From NCBI GenBank assembly GCA_001949185.1, contig BDGG01000013.1, positions 1,591,857 through 1,655,856 on the forward strand: a DNA stretch of 64,000 bases. The letters are read 5' to 3'. The notes beneath the pieces are model-generated. The model was not told where the DNA came from. It ran no database searches and saw nothing but the letters and a program-made list of their open reading frames with translations. The translations under genes were made by a program, and so were the position numbers. Shown here one piece after another: positions 44,901 to 55,727 of the stretch (position 1 is the stretch's first letter; the number at the start of each line of letters is the position of its first letter). Source of the DNA: Ramazzottius varieornatus. Lineage: Eukaryota; Tardigrada; Eutardigrada; Parachela; Ramazzottiidae.

Positions 44901-47852
44901 TAGCGCTTCCAATGCTGGAGCGACCACTGCCGAAAGGTTCCCCGGCATGTCGCCTCTTGGCACGAGTGCGTCTCTGGCGACGACCACTCCGAATTCGGAC
45001 ACCCCGTGGGAGACATTCTCCAAGCCCGAAGATACCAAAGGCAGCGTTGAAGTCCCCATTGCTCGTTCAGTGTCTGCGGATAAGGTCATGACAGAAAACA
45101 GTGAGAGCGGTAAGAGCGGTATCGCTGAGAAGAAAGGAACCGACGAAGTCGACGTCGGACCATTCAAAAACTCAACGGAGTCAAAAGCCATGGGCGACAA
45201 GCCGGACGTTGTTGCTTCCACTGTTCGATACTCGAGCTTGGGGGACTTGGAGAAGAATGAGAAAGATAGTGAGACTGAAGAAGGTGATGTAAAGGAAGAG
45301 CGGACAGAGTCGCGCTTGGACAAGATGATTTCACCGGCGGAAAGCCAGAAGCAGACGTATCCATGGAGCACACCGATTACATCGCCACAAGCCAACGATG
45401 TACCGCAGAAAGAGGACGTATCAAGTGGACAAGTCTCACCCTGGGATTTCGAAAAGGCCAAGGCTGAAGGGCAGCAGGGCGGGACGGTCGAGTTAGGCCT
45501 GGATGGGGGCAAGACACAGCGCGAGCTGGACAAGGAAGAACGGGTCATGTGGGTGAAGGCGCTGGAAAGAGTGGGTCATGAGACGGAGAAAGGCAAGGAC
45601 GAGGTCGATACGGGTCGTGGTGGCAGGCATGGCGGCAGCCAGTTGCCCAAGACACCAGACGCAGGGAAACATCTGACAGAGCGCAACGTGGAGGATTTGC
45701 CGATGGAAATCCGCAACAGTGACATGATGGTCGTGGAGGATAAGACCGGCGCCAAGGATGAGCCAACACAGAACGAAAAGGAATTAGAGGAGATCCACTT
45801 CGCTTTTCGCCATATCGCCGACAGGAAAGAGGAAGGTCAAACAACGGAAACTGCCTCGGCAAAATCCGAAGAAGCTCTAGCAAAACTTGCGGGATCAGAA
45901 AATATGGGTAAGCTAGGCTCTGCGTAATACAGTAAGTCTGGTCACTCTTGTCTTTGTTAGCGAGACTCGGGTTTTCTCCCCAGATTCCTCTACAAAGGGC
46001 TCTTCGGAAAATGATACACCAAGTAAGGACAAGAACGACACGGAACACGGTAAGAACGCAAAGACATGTACGAGAAACTCCAAGTCGAAAGCGCTGACTG
46101 ACGAACGGACACTGAGCTACGACGAGACAGCCTACCCTTCCGCCGGCTACCACATTCTCTCGGACAGCAACCGCCGTGTCGGCAAATCAAAGAGCCCAGA
46201 AGGCTATGAAGAAAGCCCGACGGATACGACTTCCGACCAGAAGGTGGCTAATGGACATGTCAAGAAGCGGAAGGGTCCTGACGCCGTCGACGGACCGACT
46301 CCGTCTCCTTCTGCCATGGTGACGTTGAACGCGGATCAACCCACATCAAGTCCCGCGGATGTACCGCTTACAGTCACCGACGAAAACAAAAATCAGACCG
46401 ATAACACCACTGCTTCTTCCTTTGAAAAACCAGCCGAAAGTAATATCCGCCAAGCGGATGGTAAGGCAACAGAAGACCTCAACGAAGATCTGGCCGGAAC
46501 CAAGACAGTAGAGGTCATGTCGGAAGTCACCACCGCCACCATCACTATAAAGCCAAAGACGAAAGGAGAGACACTTGGCGAAATCCGGCAGAGACAGCTG
46601 GAAGACCAGCGTCGCGAACTGTTCCAGCAACATCGATCAATGATGAACAGCCAGCTTGACAATGTTCTTTCCCAGCCAAAAGGCCTCGATCATGTTGACT
46701 CGGGGAAGATAACTGGGAGGATGGATGGGGATGGAGAAGACAGTGGATCGTCCACAGCTTCCATTTCGCCAGTTCGACGACTCCAACCTAGTACGAGCGA
46801 GGTGTCGGAAAAGAAGGAAGTACAGAGGGATGCCGGTGAGAAGACACCCTTGTTGGAGAAGAGAATGTCGGTCAGCGGCGTCGACATGGGAAAGGGGAAG
46901 ACCAACGAGGAAGTGTACGCGGTGGACATGGCGGCCATTGAGCCATACAGCGCCGTGGTCAGTGTCCATATGGTGGACAACGGCATATTCCAAGGAGCAC
47001 TGGTTTGTTTCTACGCCTGTTACCTACCGCGACGCAGCACGGACAAGTACGAATATCTGATGCAGAATATCTTCCGGTGAGTGCAGTTTCAGCTTTGATT
47101 CGTCTATGTACAGAGTGAATTTGTTAGAAGACGGTAAAGTCGTCATCGAATGGCTGCCGTTGTTACAGCTACTTCGTGGGGACGTTGGACTTCCTGGACG
47201 GTCGCCCTTGCATGGTGGCATACTTTAGCGGCGCGGTACCGAGTGGCAGTTACCCGACCACCAGCTGGTTACATCAGTGTTACAAGATGCTGGATCGACG
47301 GTAAGAGAGCTTTCTGAATAATAAGCTGAGTTTTGGCCTGATGTTACCTTCGGATTCGAAAAAGCCTGACGCACTGTAGCGCCTGGCATCGTCACCAATT
47401 ACGGACTTTCATTCTGTTTGTGTCTAGGCTGGAGAAAAATCTGCAAGGCGTAGTCATCATCCATCCCACCTTCTGGTTCAAAGCCCAGCTCCAAGTCATC
47501 GGTCGAGCATTGGTCAGGTACGTAAAGCCGATGGCGAAGAAAATTGAGGGAAACTTCTGCCAGTCTTACTGTGGAATGGAAAAATGCCCTGCTGGTATAA
47601 GAGCTGAACGTACTAGTACTAGGTCGTTTCTTTTTGCGCGATTCTAGTGGTGGATTCTACCACAAGGTGGCCTACGCGGAAAATCTGGACGATCTCCGGA
47701 GCCGACTTGGGCTGGAAGATGGCGATTTGAGCAGGATGAAGCTACCTTTGCCCGTGGAAGAGTACGACCGGCGGTGGTTCAAGAAGGAGGGCGCGAATGA
47801 TAGTCCGATGGCTCCTCGACGCTTCGCTCTTCTTCGCAAATGTAGTTTCTGA
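41942..47852 (+). CDS. PRUNE2-like: PRUNE-BCH fusion protein (PRUNE2/BMCC1-like), 1561 aa
   Basis: DHH-superfamily phosphoesterase domain joined to a BCH (BNIP2/Cdc42GAP homology, CRAL-TRIO-like) domain. Ten exons (41942-42097, 42227-42331, 42412-42698, 42908-43295, 43425-43776, 44030-45907, 45984-47077, 47170-47300, 47428-47517, 47648-47852) sum to 4686 nt, 1561 aa plus stop. The start CCCATGGCC is in good Kozak context. The PRUNE part (residues about 50-430) has SCDLDS, TLVDHQKPS, EVIDHK, GSCATL and FDTLNF..TPKDLHV; the classical DHH is DHQ here. A Ser/Thr/Glu-rich disordered region of about 950 residues follows, largely in the 1.9-kb exon. The BCH domain (about 1385-1500) has GIFQGALVCFYACYLPRRST, YFVGTLDFLDGRPCMVAYFS and VVIIHPTFWFKAQLQVIGRA. 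This is the layout of vertebrate PRUNE2/BMCC1, which binds motor and Rho-pathway proteins. Confidence 0.93.
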
Positions 47853-48218
47853 TAGGGCACAAGATTCGGCGCGATTGTAAACCTCATCCATATTATGTCG
47901 CTTTGAGCTTCGGTTGGACAGTGATGTGGTATTGTGGATGTGGCATCGATCGCGTTACTGTAAGACTTCGGGATCCCATGCGTATGAAATAATGCTTTGG
48001 GCGATACTTCCTTCTGTTTTCTTCTCAGACAGAATCCCCACAACATTGCATGTTTTCCTACTCGAGACAAGTGATCGTTGAAGCAACTAAATTTAATAAA
48101 ACTTCAAACAAACATCCGGACGGCGAAAACATTGACCAAAAAGAAGGAACGGCCGGCTTCCTGCTGTTGTATCAGCAAGGGACACTTTCGGGTAGGTGAG
48201 CCGAATGGCTCGATCCCT
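47853..48218. other. PRUNE-BCH 3' flank
   Basis: Presumed 3' untranslated region; AATAAA-like words occur near 48095. No open frame of note. Confidence 0.4.
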
Positions 48219-48390
48219 CACAGCACAGAGCAGCTCTTATACCAGAACATCGTCAGCACACGCTGAGCTTTCTTCCTAGGCCTGCTGGATGGGTGGCGCC
48301 ACCCAAGGAACTACCCCAGACCGATCCGCTCCGTGACATGCTGCTTCGCGATTGTCTCAGGAACAGATTTCCTAAAAACTTGTAGCGGCA
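48219..48390 (+). pseudogene. Decayed duplicate of PRUNE exon 4
   Basis: Matches part of exon 4 of the preceding gene (about 43011-43165) with many substitutions and small indels. Shared words in the same order: ACAGCACAG, CAGCTCTT.TACCAGA.CAT, ACACGCTGA.CTTTCT, GCTGGA.GGGTGGC.CACCCAAG, CGA.TGTCTC and AGATTT. The frame is broken by stops (for example CGCTGA near 48262), so no product is expected. It shows a local duplication of at least one PRUNE exon followed by neutral decay. Confidence 0.7.
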
Positions 48391-48809
48391 AGACCAACAA
48401 ACTTGTACGACTTGCGGCGGAGGAATAGTCAACGTCGACGTCAGGCTAGTCGGCTGGTCTTATTCGGAACAAAAGTTGCGATAGAGTGCGCGTGCACTTC
48501 TGCGTGTACTGCTTCTGCGTTGGATGACAAGAGTACGTATTGAAGATAAGCTCGCATTATTACTATACGGAACTGACAAAAAGATAGTGTGCTGCAAAAA
48601 AAAGTCCGAAGCACGAACAGTCAGGCGACACGCCCGAATAAACAAGCGCTTCCTCCTGAGCGAAACGGGCACAAGGCATAATTATCATCATGACAATATC
48701 AGGCTGCGTAAAAACCCAACGTACGAAGAAGACAATGGATTAAAAATAAGAAAAAGACATGACCGTGTCGAAATGGACTAGTAGAGGCCAAAAGTAGCTG
48801 CACCGAAAT
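48391..48809. other. Intergenic stretch, nothing recognised
   Basis: Between the PRUNE exon relic and the CAP stop codon. Short basic reading frames only. Confidence 0.4.
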
Positions 48810-51299
48810 CTAGCCAGTAGCTTCGGAAACTTCCGTCACCAGCTTTTTCTTTTTCGGGTCCCATTTGGTCCTGAACTGTTCAGGCACTGGATGTTCCATC
48901 TGCAACAGAAACACTTGGTCATTTTATTCGTCTATAGCATAGCCACACTCAGTTAGAACTTACAAAGTCCCCGTCAGCTTGGGGAACTGAGATATTCATC
49001 TCGGAAGACTTGGCGCTGAAGACTTCGCAGTCCAACGAGTCCTTGCTCAGGTAAATTTGCACACCGTCGGACTTGTCAATCTGGATGGTCGGTACCTTGC
49101 CCATAACCTGCCAATCAATTCACAATCAGTCTATCAGTCTGGAATTCCATCCTGCATTTCAGAGCTGAGCAAACAAAACGTACGAGAACATTATCCCCAG
49201 TGGCGCACGTCTACATTGTTAATGGATGGAAGGGCGCGCCACTCAGGACAGCGATCGTGTAGATTATGTTTGCGCAGGTCGCATCTACAGACAGAATATT
49301 CTCGTACCTGAATCTGGGTTCTCTGGCTGTTAACGATCTCAGCAAACGAGACTAGCGTGTCACAGACCACCGAGACCTTGGAGCAGTTGTCGATGGTGAT
49401 GGAGCTAATCTTTCCCTTGACTTGAACCACGCTGTCCGAGCAGCGGAAGATGTAAATGGAATGGTTCATTTCCGTCTGGTCGATGACGATTTTCTGATTG
49501 CCCTTCTGATTGCTAATGTCCCACTTCTTGCCCGTCAGCTCAATTTTGGCTGGTCCCGTACCCACACCCGCCTTCTGTCCACCACCAGCGGTTTGTCCAG
49601 CTGCCTTGCTGCCCACTTCCGTCACCTACCAAACGAAACACGCAATGTCCTTTCCTTTATTTTATTTTATTTTTCTACTCCGTACTCGCGGAATATTGTC
49701 TCACCTGACTTCCAGCGCGTAAAGCGGTGTTCTTGTGCGTCTGCATATCAGCGGTGACCTTCTTCAAGTTGCTGGTGATGGCGTCGCCCTTGTTGATCTC
49801 TTGGAACAGAGCCTGACGTCGGTCGTCAGCTGAAGGCTGCTGCGGCGGGAAGTTGCACTTGAAGAACTGCGGGTCCATGGGCGGGGGAGGACCTGGCGGT
49901 GGCGGAGCGGGACCGCGACCTCCGGGTGCACCGTTGGACGAGAAAGACGACAAGCCTTGAGGAGCTCCCGTCAGGTCGCCCCCACGCGGGTTCCATACTA
50001 CACCTGTCGTGTGAGTCTTCTTGACGAAGACTTGCAATTGTTGCAGAGTGTCGATCCATGCGCGCGCCCAGTCACAATGCATTGGCTGCCTGTTAGTGAA
50101 AGGAAATAACCAATGAAAATAACGTGGGCATCCAAGTTAAACCAGGTCGCTATCCCAAGTGGCGCACATTTTCGTTGTTGTTGTCTGTACGTGTGCGCCG
50201 TTTGGAAAACGATCAATTGCCCACGTCCCGCCTCATTTTCAAAAATATGGGTTACGCTATTGTGATATTCATGGTTGTTCAAGTCTTCGAAATGCTTACT
50301 TGTCCTTGTATTCTTTAAGAATGCGGTTGGAATAAAAGAGTCCAGCGTCAATCATCTCCTTGATATACGGCGCGGGAGTTGGTGCCTGCAAAGCAGAACA
50401 CGCTCATCGGTTAGTTGTGAACTGTACGTAAACAACGATGTTTGTGTGGGGAACTTCTTCGTTGGATGCTTCTAAAAATAATTCTTCGGGCGCTGTGGAG
50501 AGAATACAAGAAGACACAACTTACGACGGCAATCCATCCTAGCGCAGGGATACTCTCACTGACGGTCGAGAGATGCGTAAACAGCTTGCTGGCCCGGTTC
50601 TTTTCGCGAATGTCTTGCACTGACTGGATACGCGCTGCGATGGGCTCTAACAAGCTCCTCAAAACATTCTGCAAAAACAACAACCAACAAATCTCACCTG
50701 ACGATGAAATCGAGAATTAATCCAGAAAAATCCCGAATGGAATTAAAATCATCGCAATAAAATTCCAGGAAAAACTGGGGAAATTTCAGGCATGAGTGAA
50801 AATATGCAAAGATCCTGATTGCTTACGTCGGCAGGTTTTTTGTAGTTGGCGGCATTTACAAGGAAATCCCGTTCAGCATTGAAGAGTTGTTGAACGGTGC
50901 TGGCCTGTAATGATAACGAGTTATACAGAATAGACGACTTATCGATATTTTAATATTGGTGATTCATGATATTCATGAACACCTCCATTGACAGTAAACA
51001 ACAGCTACGTGCTTCCGACTCACTTGGGTCTGCACTTCAGCACCAATCTCCCGACTGAGGTTAAAGTAAGTTTGCAGACTTTGGGAGTGGAGAATATCGT
51101 CGAATTCCCTCACTGCGGGCGGAACATCTGAAAAGAAATCCGGAACAAAATTACGAAAGATTTCCTTTACGATTCACGGCGTCCGAAAGCCTCCACGAAC
51201 ATTTGCCAGTAGTGCCATGATTTTCTCTGAAAGAGACAAAGAAGGGCCGACTTATTCGAAATATATTTGCCACTTACCTCCTCCAAATGCGTAGGACAT
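48810..51299 (-). CDS. CAP: Adenylyl cyclase-associated protein, 456 aa
   Basis: Actin-monomer recycling factor (cyclase-associated protein). Nine exons (51278-51299, 51024-51127, 50827-50904, 50525-50668, 50300-50385, 49705-50089, 49308-49625, 48964-49107, 48810-48899) sum to 1371 nt, 456 aa plus stop. The helical-folded domain shows [58 protein letters not shown] and [10 protein letters not shown] poly-Pro profilin/SH3 site ([20 protein letters not shown]) and a WH2-like stretch come next. The C-terminal CARP beta-helix has [58 protein letters not shown] and [20 protein letters not shown]; the protein ends with [20 protein letters not shown]. The N-terminus ([17 protein letters not shown]) lacks the usual 35-40-residue RLE coiled coil. 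Two introns carry GGCGCAC palindromes. Confidence 0.93.
49165..49277. repeat. Intronic GGCGCAC palindrome, copy 3 (CAP intron)
   Basis: 113 bp between CTGAGCAAAC and GTTTGCGCAG, with the core CAGTGGCGCACGTCTACATT and GGGCGCGCCACTCAGG. It lies in the 200-bp intron 49108-49307. GTACGAGAA (left) and TTCTCGTAC (right, overlapping the splice site) are also complementary. Confidence 0.78.
50121..50227. repeat. Intronic GGCGCAC palindrome, copy 4 (CAP intron)
   Basis: ACGTGGGCA and TGCCCACGT close a foldback whose core is CCCAAGTGGCGCACATTTTC and GTGTGCGCCGTTTGGAAAAC. It lies in the 50090-50299 intron. The outer ends differ from the CGGCAAAC ends of the other copies. Confidence 0.75.
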
Positions 51300-51997
51300 C
51301 TTCAATAGCTGGCTCTAGATCAGAATTTCCCGGGCAAGATCGCAAGCTGGTCGTTGACGAAGTATTCCAGTCAAGCCGATAACGCGATAACGCTGGCGAA
51401 GGAGCGTGAAAAATGGGGAGGAAGCCAAGCGCAACAACAAAGCAGATTTTGAAGGACGACTGGACGAGCAGAAGAAAGCAGAAGTTGATAAACTGCTGCT
51501 GTTTCCATCACGCATCAATGCGGTCTACATAGTCTGGAGCACCATACGTTACTGTATAACATAATGATGATGGGCCGGACGAGCCACTGCTTGACGTGCC
51601 TGACCTTGAAATGAGTAATGCGATCGATGAGTCACGGTGACGCCATACGAGAAACGCAGACTTGTAAGTTAGGTAATACTGACCTTACTATATGTCAGGA
51701 AACGTCATGCTGTACCCGTACGGCCTCACAGCGGCACGTCTCAACACTTCCGTGAAGTTCCGTAGAATACACTAGCTGATGTTTTCCTAGAGTCTCACGT
51801 CTACTTCTCATGTTCCAATTGGAACGAGTTATCCTGTTCTGCAGTCCACATACACGACTGTAGCTTAATCCACCAAGCAAATTCATTCTTATACGCCGTC
51901 AGGACTTTGAAAAGCTAAAAAACACTGAAAAGCATAAATTATCCAACTCTTTTTCTGCAAACAGCAATCCAAACTCCAAAGCCATGATGAAACCATA
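51300..51997. other. CAP 5' flank / GRASP 3' flank
   Basis: On the + strand, 51395-51530 reads as a short Lys/Glu/Gln-rich coiled-coil-like run (for example GRLDEQKKAEVDKLLLFPSR) that needs a frameshift and has no start. It may be a relic. Otherwise nothing is recognised. Confidence 0.35.
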
Positions 51998-54360
51998 TCA
52001 ATACATCTGTTGCGGGTAGGTTGTAGAAGAATTCTGATTATTAACAGTTTGTGGAGGTGCCTGATAAAAGAAAGGTGGAAGGTTCGTGGCAGGCGCTGTA
52101 GCTGTGCTCGGTTCGAAGGCTGACAGTACCGAGTTCGTCAGGATGGGTTGGTCGGGTAGCGGCGATGCCACGGTAATGGGCGGGAAGCCGCTGACGGAAA
52201 CTGGAAAGCTGGCCGTCATGGGACGATACGGCATCTGCTGTTGTGCATGCTGTTGAGGGTAGAACTGCTGTTGCATCGTCTGACCACCACTACTACTGAC
52301 GATACCGTGCGGATGAGCCAGTGTGCTGTTGTTGAAACCTGAAAAATAAAACTAAGTTCGAGGTTCGTTTCACTTGTCTGAAAGGTAACGAACCGGAAGT
52401 GATGTCGTGAGAAGCTTGATGGACAGCTGGCTGAAATGGTATCTGTGGTGGTGAGCTAGCGGCCGAGTTGGCGGGTGCAGGGATCATCGTTACTGGTGGC
52501 AGTCGTTGATGATCGGAAGAAACTGAGGAAGTCGCACTGGACGAGAAAGCGTTCGACCCAGGACTTGTCGTACTGGACGTCGCTGCATAATCGTTCTTCA
52601 TGGCTTGGTTACCGGTCACGAAACCCATCGACTGAGACATTCCTAAAACAAAAGAGGCTCCAATCAGCTACAGAAGGAATTTCGGATTCCTTCACAGGAT
52701 TCAAGGAGAAAAGGAGGATTATACCAGCAGGAGATTGTCCGTTCAGACTGTAAGGTGGTATGGAATACGGCAGGGTACTGGTCGGTAGCATCTGCTGAAC
52801 TCCGCCACTGACTCCACTGCTAGCCTGCTGGCCAGGATCATGAAAAGGTCCGTGACTATGGTCGTGCGAATGTCCATGATGGCCGGAACAAGTCGATCCA
52901 TCAGCATGCACGTGAGGAGCCGACCTTGACTGTGCCGCAGTCTTGGCTTCTTCGGCTTTAGGGTGGACTACCTCTGGCTGAAGAATGGGGAAAGTGGGAG
53001 TGGTGTAGGGTGGTGACGGTTGGTGTCGGTGATCGTGAATGTGATCGTGCGAGTGACCATGTGAATGATCGTGACTATGCTCGTGACTGTGGTCGCAACC
53101 AGGACCGTGAGTATGTTCTTGCGAATGACCATGGTCGTGTGAATGGTCGTGGTGATGGTCATGACCACCGGGACCGTGGTCGTGTCCGCAGCTGGATTTT
53201 GCTGGGAGCGGGCCAGCTTGATGGTCGCCGTTCGTGCCACCCTTGGTCACGTACGGGATCCGGTGAAGGTATCCGAAACCGATATCACACCCGAGACTAC
53301 AAGAAAATAAGGCATTTCAAAATGTTGGATGATGATTGGAAGGGCGCTGGGAGAAAGAGCAGGGCCGCGTCTTGGGCTGTTTACCTTCCTTCTCCACCCC
53401 AATCTCTGTTGGGAACGATGGTCACTTCTCGGCATGTATCCGTGTCGGTGTTGTAGACGTACAGCTTCAGGGGCTTCTTGTCGTGGACCTCGACGACAGC
53501 GTACAGATCTTCAGACTGCAAATTAAAGAAAGCGGCTGAGTTTTCAAATAGGGGGACGTCGGGACCAGAAGGCGAAAGGCTCAGTTTGCAAAAACAAATT
53601 CGCGATAACGTCACAAAACCTACGACTTGGGTGGCAGTTTATCAGTTGATTAACTACACGCGAAATTGACGATTCGTTAGTAATGGCAAATCGTTACTCG
53701 TACCTCTTTCAACAACGTGTCAGCTCCGATAATGTAGTCTGAATACGCGTTCAGCTGAGCGGTTGAAGCTGGGGATCCCGGATGGACATCCTGTCGAGCA
53801 AATGGTTTTAGCCATCTTGCTCATGCCTTGGTCGCGAAACACAATGGAACAAACGATGCTCAAAAAGACTTACCAAGACATGCCAGACGTTCTGGTTCGC
53901 TCCTTCAAACGAGCAAAACCGAATGGACACTCCAAGTAGTCCCTGGCCTCCCCAGCTGCTGGACGGAATGAGAATGACTTTGCGTGAGCCTTGCTGCTTG
54001 GCATTGTACAGCTCCAACTCGACAGGCCGATCTAGATTATTCTTCAATGTCGTCTTGAACACATCGTCGTCCTGCAGCAACCGAATACCGTTGATGCTGA
54101 CGATAAAGTCGAAGAAGGGCTCCAGACCCGATTTCGATCCGGGAGAGTTGTCTTGAACCTGCACACCAAACGACAAGCGTCAGCGAAATATTCCACGAAA
54201 ACGAAAACAAAGGTCCATTTTGTGATGTAGGGCCAAGCATTACAATGAACGTAATACAAGATAGCAGGCCGGGGCGAACAGAACCTACCTTGAGAACATG
54301 ATAGCCAACGGGAGCTCCTTTCCAGTTGTTCGTAGATGCCGTGCTTTGCGATGCTCCCAT
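51998..54360 (-). CDS. GORASP: Golgi reassembly-stacking protein (GRASP55/65), 578 aa, with His-rich tract
   Basis: Peripheral Golgi protein that links cisternae. Seven exons (54289-54360, 53874-54158, 53704-53790, 53385-53515, 52725-53296, 52394-52642, 51998-52338) sum to 1737 nt, 578 aa plus stop. MGASQS gives the N-myristoylation site. The GRASP domain has two PDZ modules: the first with [57 protein letters not shown] and [16 protein letters not shown], the second with [40 protein letters not shown] and [20 protein letters not shown]. The Ser/Pro-rich regulatory tail is Pro/Gln-rich and unusually contains a dense His/Asp run (residues about 228-285, 53015-53190) plus a second one near 325-350. 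The intron at 52339-52393 (GTTCGT donor) is short. Confidence 0.94.
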
Positions 54361-55070
54361 GGCGGATCAGTGCAGTGACTACTGGTAAGTAAAAGCAGAT
54401 CTTCCCTGTCCTGTTGTCCTTCTCGAGAAAGATCGAACTGGATGACAGATATGTATGCAGATTCGAGCGCAGGTACCAAGGCTGATATTTTATTCGGATT
54501 TTACAAATTAAAATGACTTGTCGAGGTGGCTCGAACAATGGGAACCAACAGAACAGTTGGTTGGTCAAATTTTGGAACAGTAAGGAACAAGGCTGCTGTT
54601 CGACTCTGCAGGTGGCGTCTCACCGGAAGTACTTAAGTGATCGAAGATCCCTTCTTTTCTCCGGAGCATATCGAGAGATGTTTATACGGAATAAAGATAT
54701 TGTGGTCAAAGGAAGGTCCCTCCTTCCTTCTTCAGGGACCCGATACATACGACCGCGTAAATTTTACGAGTGAGCACCACAGGTCCTCCGGCATCCCTCG
54801 AGGCCCATGTTCCGAATTCATCATATCTGTACTTTGCTAAAAGAAGTGAGACTTCGCCACAGTTGTGGTGATATTCACGAAATATGACCTAGTCTACATA
54901 GATTCGATCTTTGAATTCTCGATAGTCGGGTGTTTGACGTTTGAAGAACGGCATCATTTTATGAATAAAATCATGTAGACGCTACAATAAAGCAGCTTAC
55001 GTCTTCCAGAGGTCTCTCCGTGATCCCCGCCAAGCCACTTGCGTCTGTTTAACTGCACTCTTCAGGGAAG
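54361..55070. other. Divergent promoter region of GORASP and GFRP
   Basis: 710 bp between two oppositely directed starts. Contains GTGCAGTGACTACTGG near the GORASP start and AT-rich segments; no repeat element noticed. Confidence 0.4.
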
Positions 55071-55349
55071 ATGTCTATCATGATCGTCACCGCTGGGAGG
55101 GATAAGTTGGGCTCCGCGGAGAAGGTCGAAGTGGTCATGTCAGGGAACCCAGACATCCCAATTCCCGGCATGGAAACATTCTTTGCTCACGCAAATTCTA
55201 GCACAGGCAGCTACATCAAGTTCGAAAGACCTGCTGTCATCCTAGATATCCTTACCTCTGCTGGGTTTAATATAGTTGGACAAGGTTGTACGGAGAAGGA
55301 TATCATATGGACACTTCATCGGCCAGGTATTCCTGCCACTTCCCTCTGA
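55071..55349 (+). CDS. GCHFR: GTP cyclohydrolase I feedback regulatory protein, 92 aa
   Basis: Small regulator that binds GTP cyclohydrolase I and mediates inhibition by tetrahydrobiopterin and stimulation by phenylalanine. It is a single exon starting at ATG 55071 (MSIMIVTAGRDKLGSAEKVE). The C-terminal half is the recognisable part: ETFFAHANSSTGSYIKFERP, AVILDILTSAGFNIVGQGCT, EKDIIWTLHRP. It corresponds to NFYEYYVDDPP, RIVLDKLERRGFRVLS and LVWCLHKE in the mammalian protein, and 92 aa is close to the mammalian 84. There is a nine-residue C-terminal extension. A homomeric pentamer is expected from the family. No GTP cyclohydrolase gene is in the window. Confidence 0.8.
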   Translation: MSIMIVTAGRDKLGSAEKVEVVMSGNPDIPIPGMETFFAHANSSTGSYIKFERPAVILDILTSAGFNIVGQGCTEKDIIWTLHRPGIPATSL

Positions 55350-55727
55350 GTGAGTCGCCTCGGTTCAAGTTCACCCCTTCTTTATTTTCCTATGAAGTGA
55401 CGTTATCAAAGCTTGTTATTTACTTATCTACCTGATAAATGAAGCGTCGTATTAGTCGATGAGTGAAAGAAAATCAAAAGGATGTGCGGCGATGGCGACG
55501 CATTGAGATACATAAGGCTGGGAAGATACTAATAGCTAACTTAATAAAAACCCTGCAAGACTACGTGCGTGCTGCTACGGACAGAAAGCCGATAATTAGT
55601 TGTGGGGCTTCAGGGAAACTGTACAATGCAGCATGCAGAATAAGAATTGATATCAAAGACTGTAACACCAACACCCAAGCTCAGGTCAGAAGAACAAAAC
55701 CTTGGTCTGTTCTGCCAGTTTAGAGTT
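55350..55727. other. Convergent 3' region, nothing recognised
   Basis: Interval between the GCHFR and CCDC6 stop codons. One basic open frame (55463-55723) has no domain and overlaps the CCDC6 3' end. Confidence 0.4.

Noticed and set aside
44044-47080. Long frames on the minus strand opposite the PRUNE-BCH linker (for example 44613-45548)
   Set aside because: Shadows of the low-complexity coding exons; no domain, start or splice support.
51315-51530. Coiled-coil-like plus-strand gene next to CAP
   Set aside because: Needs a frameshift, lacks a start and is under 70 residues; kept only as a possible relic in the gap description.
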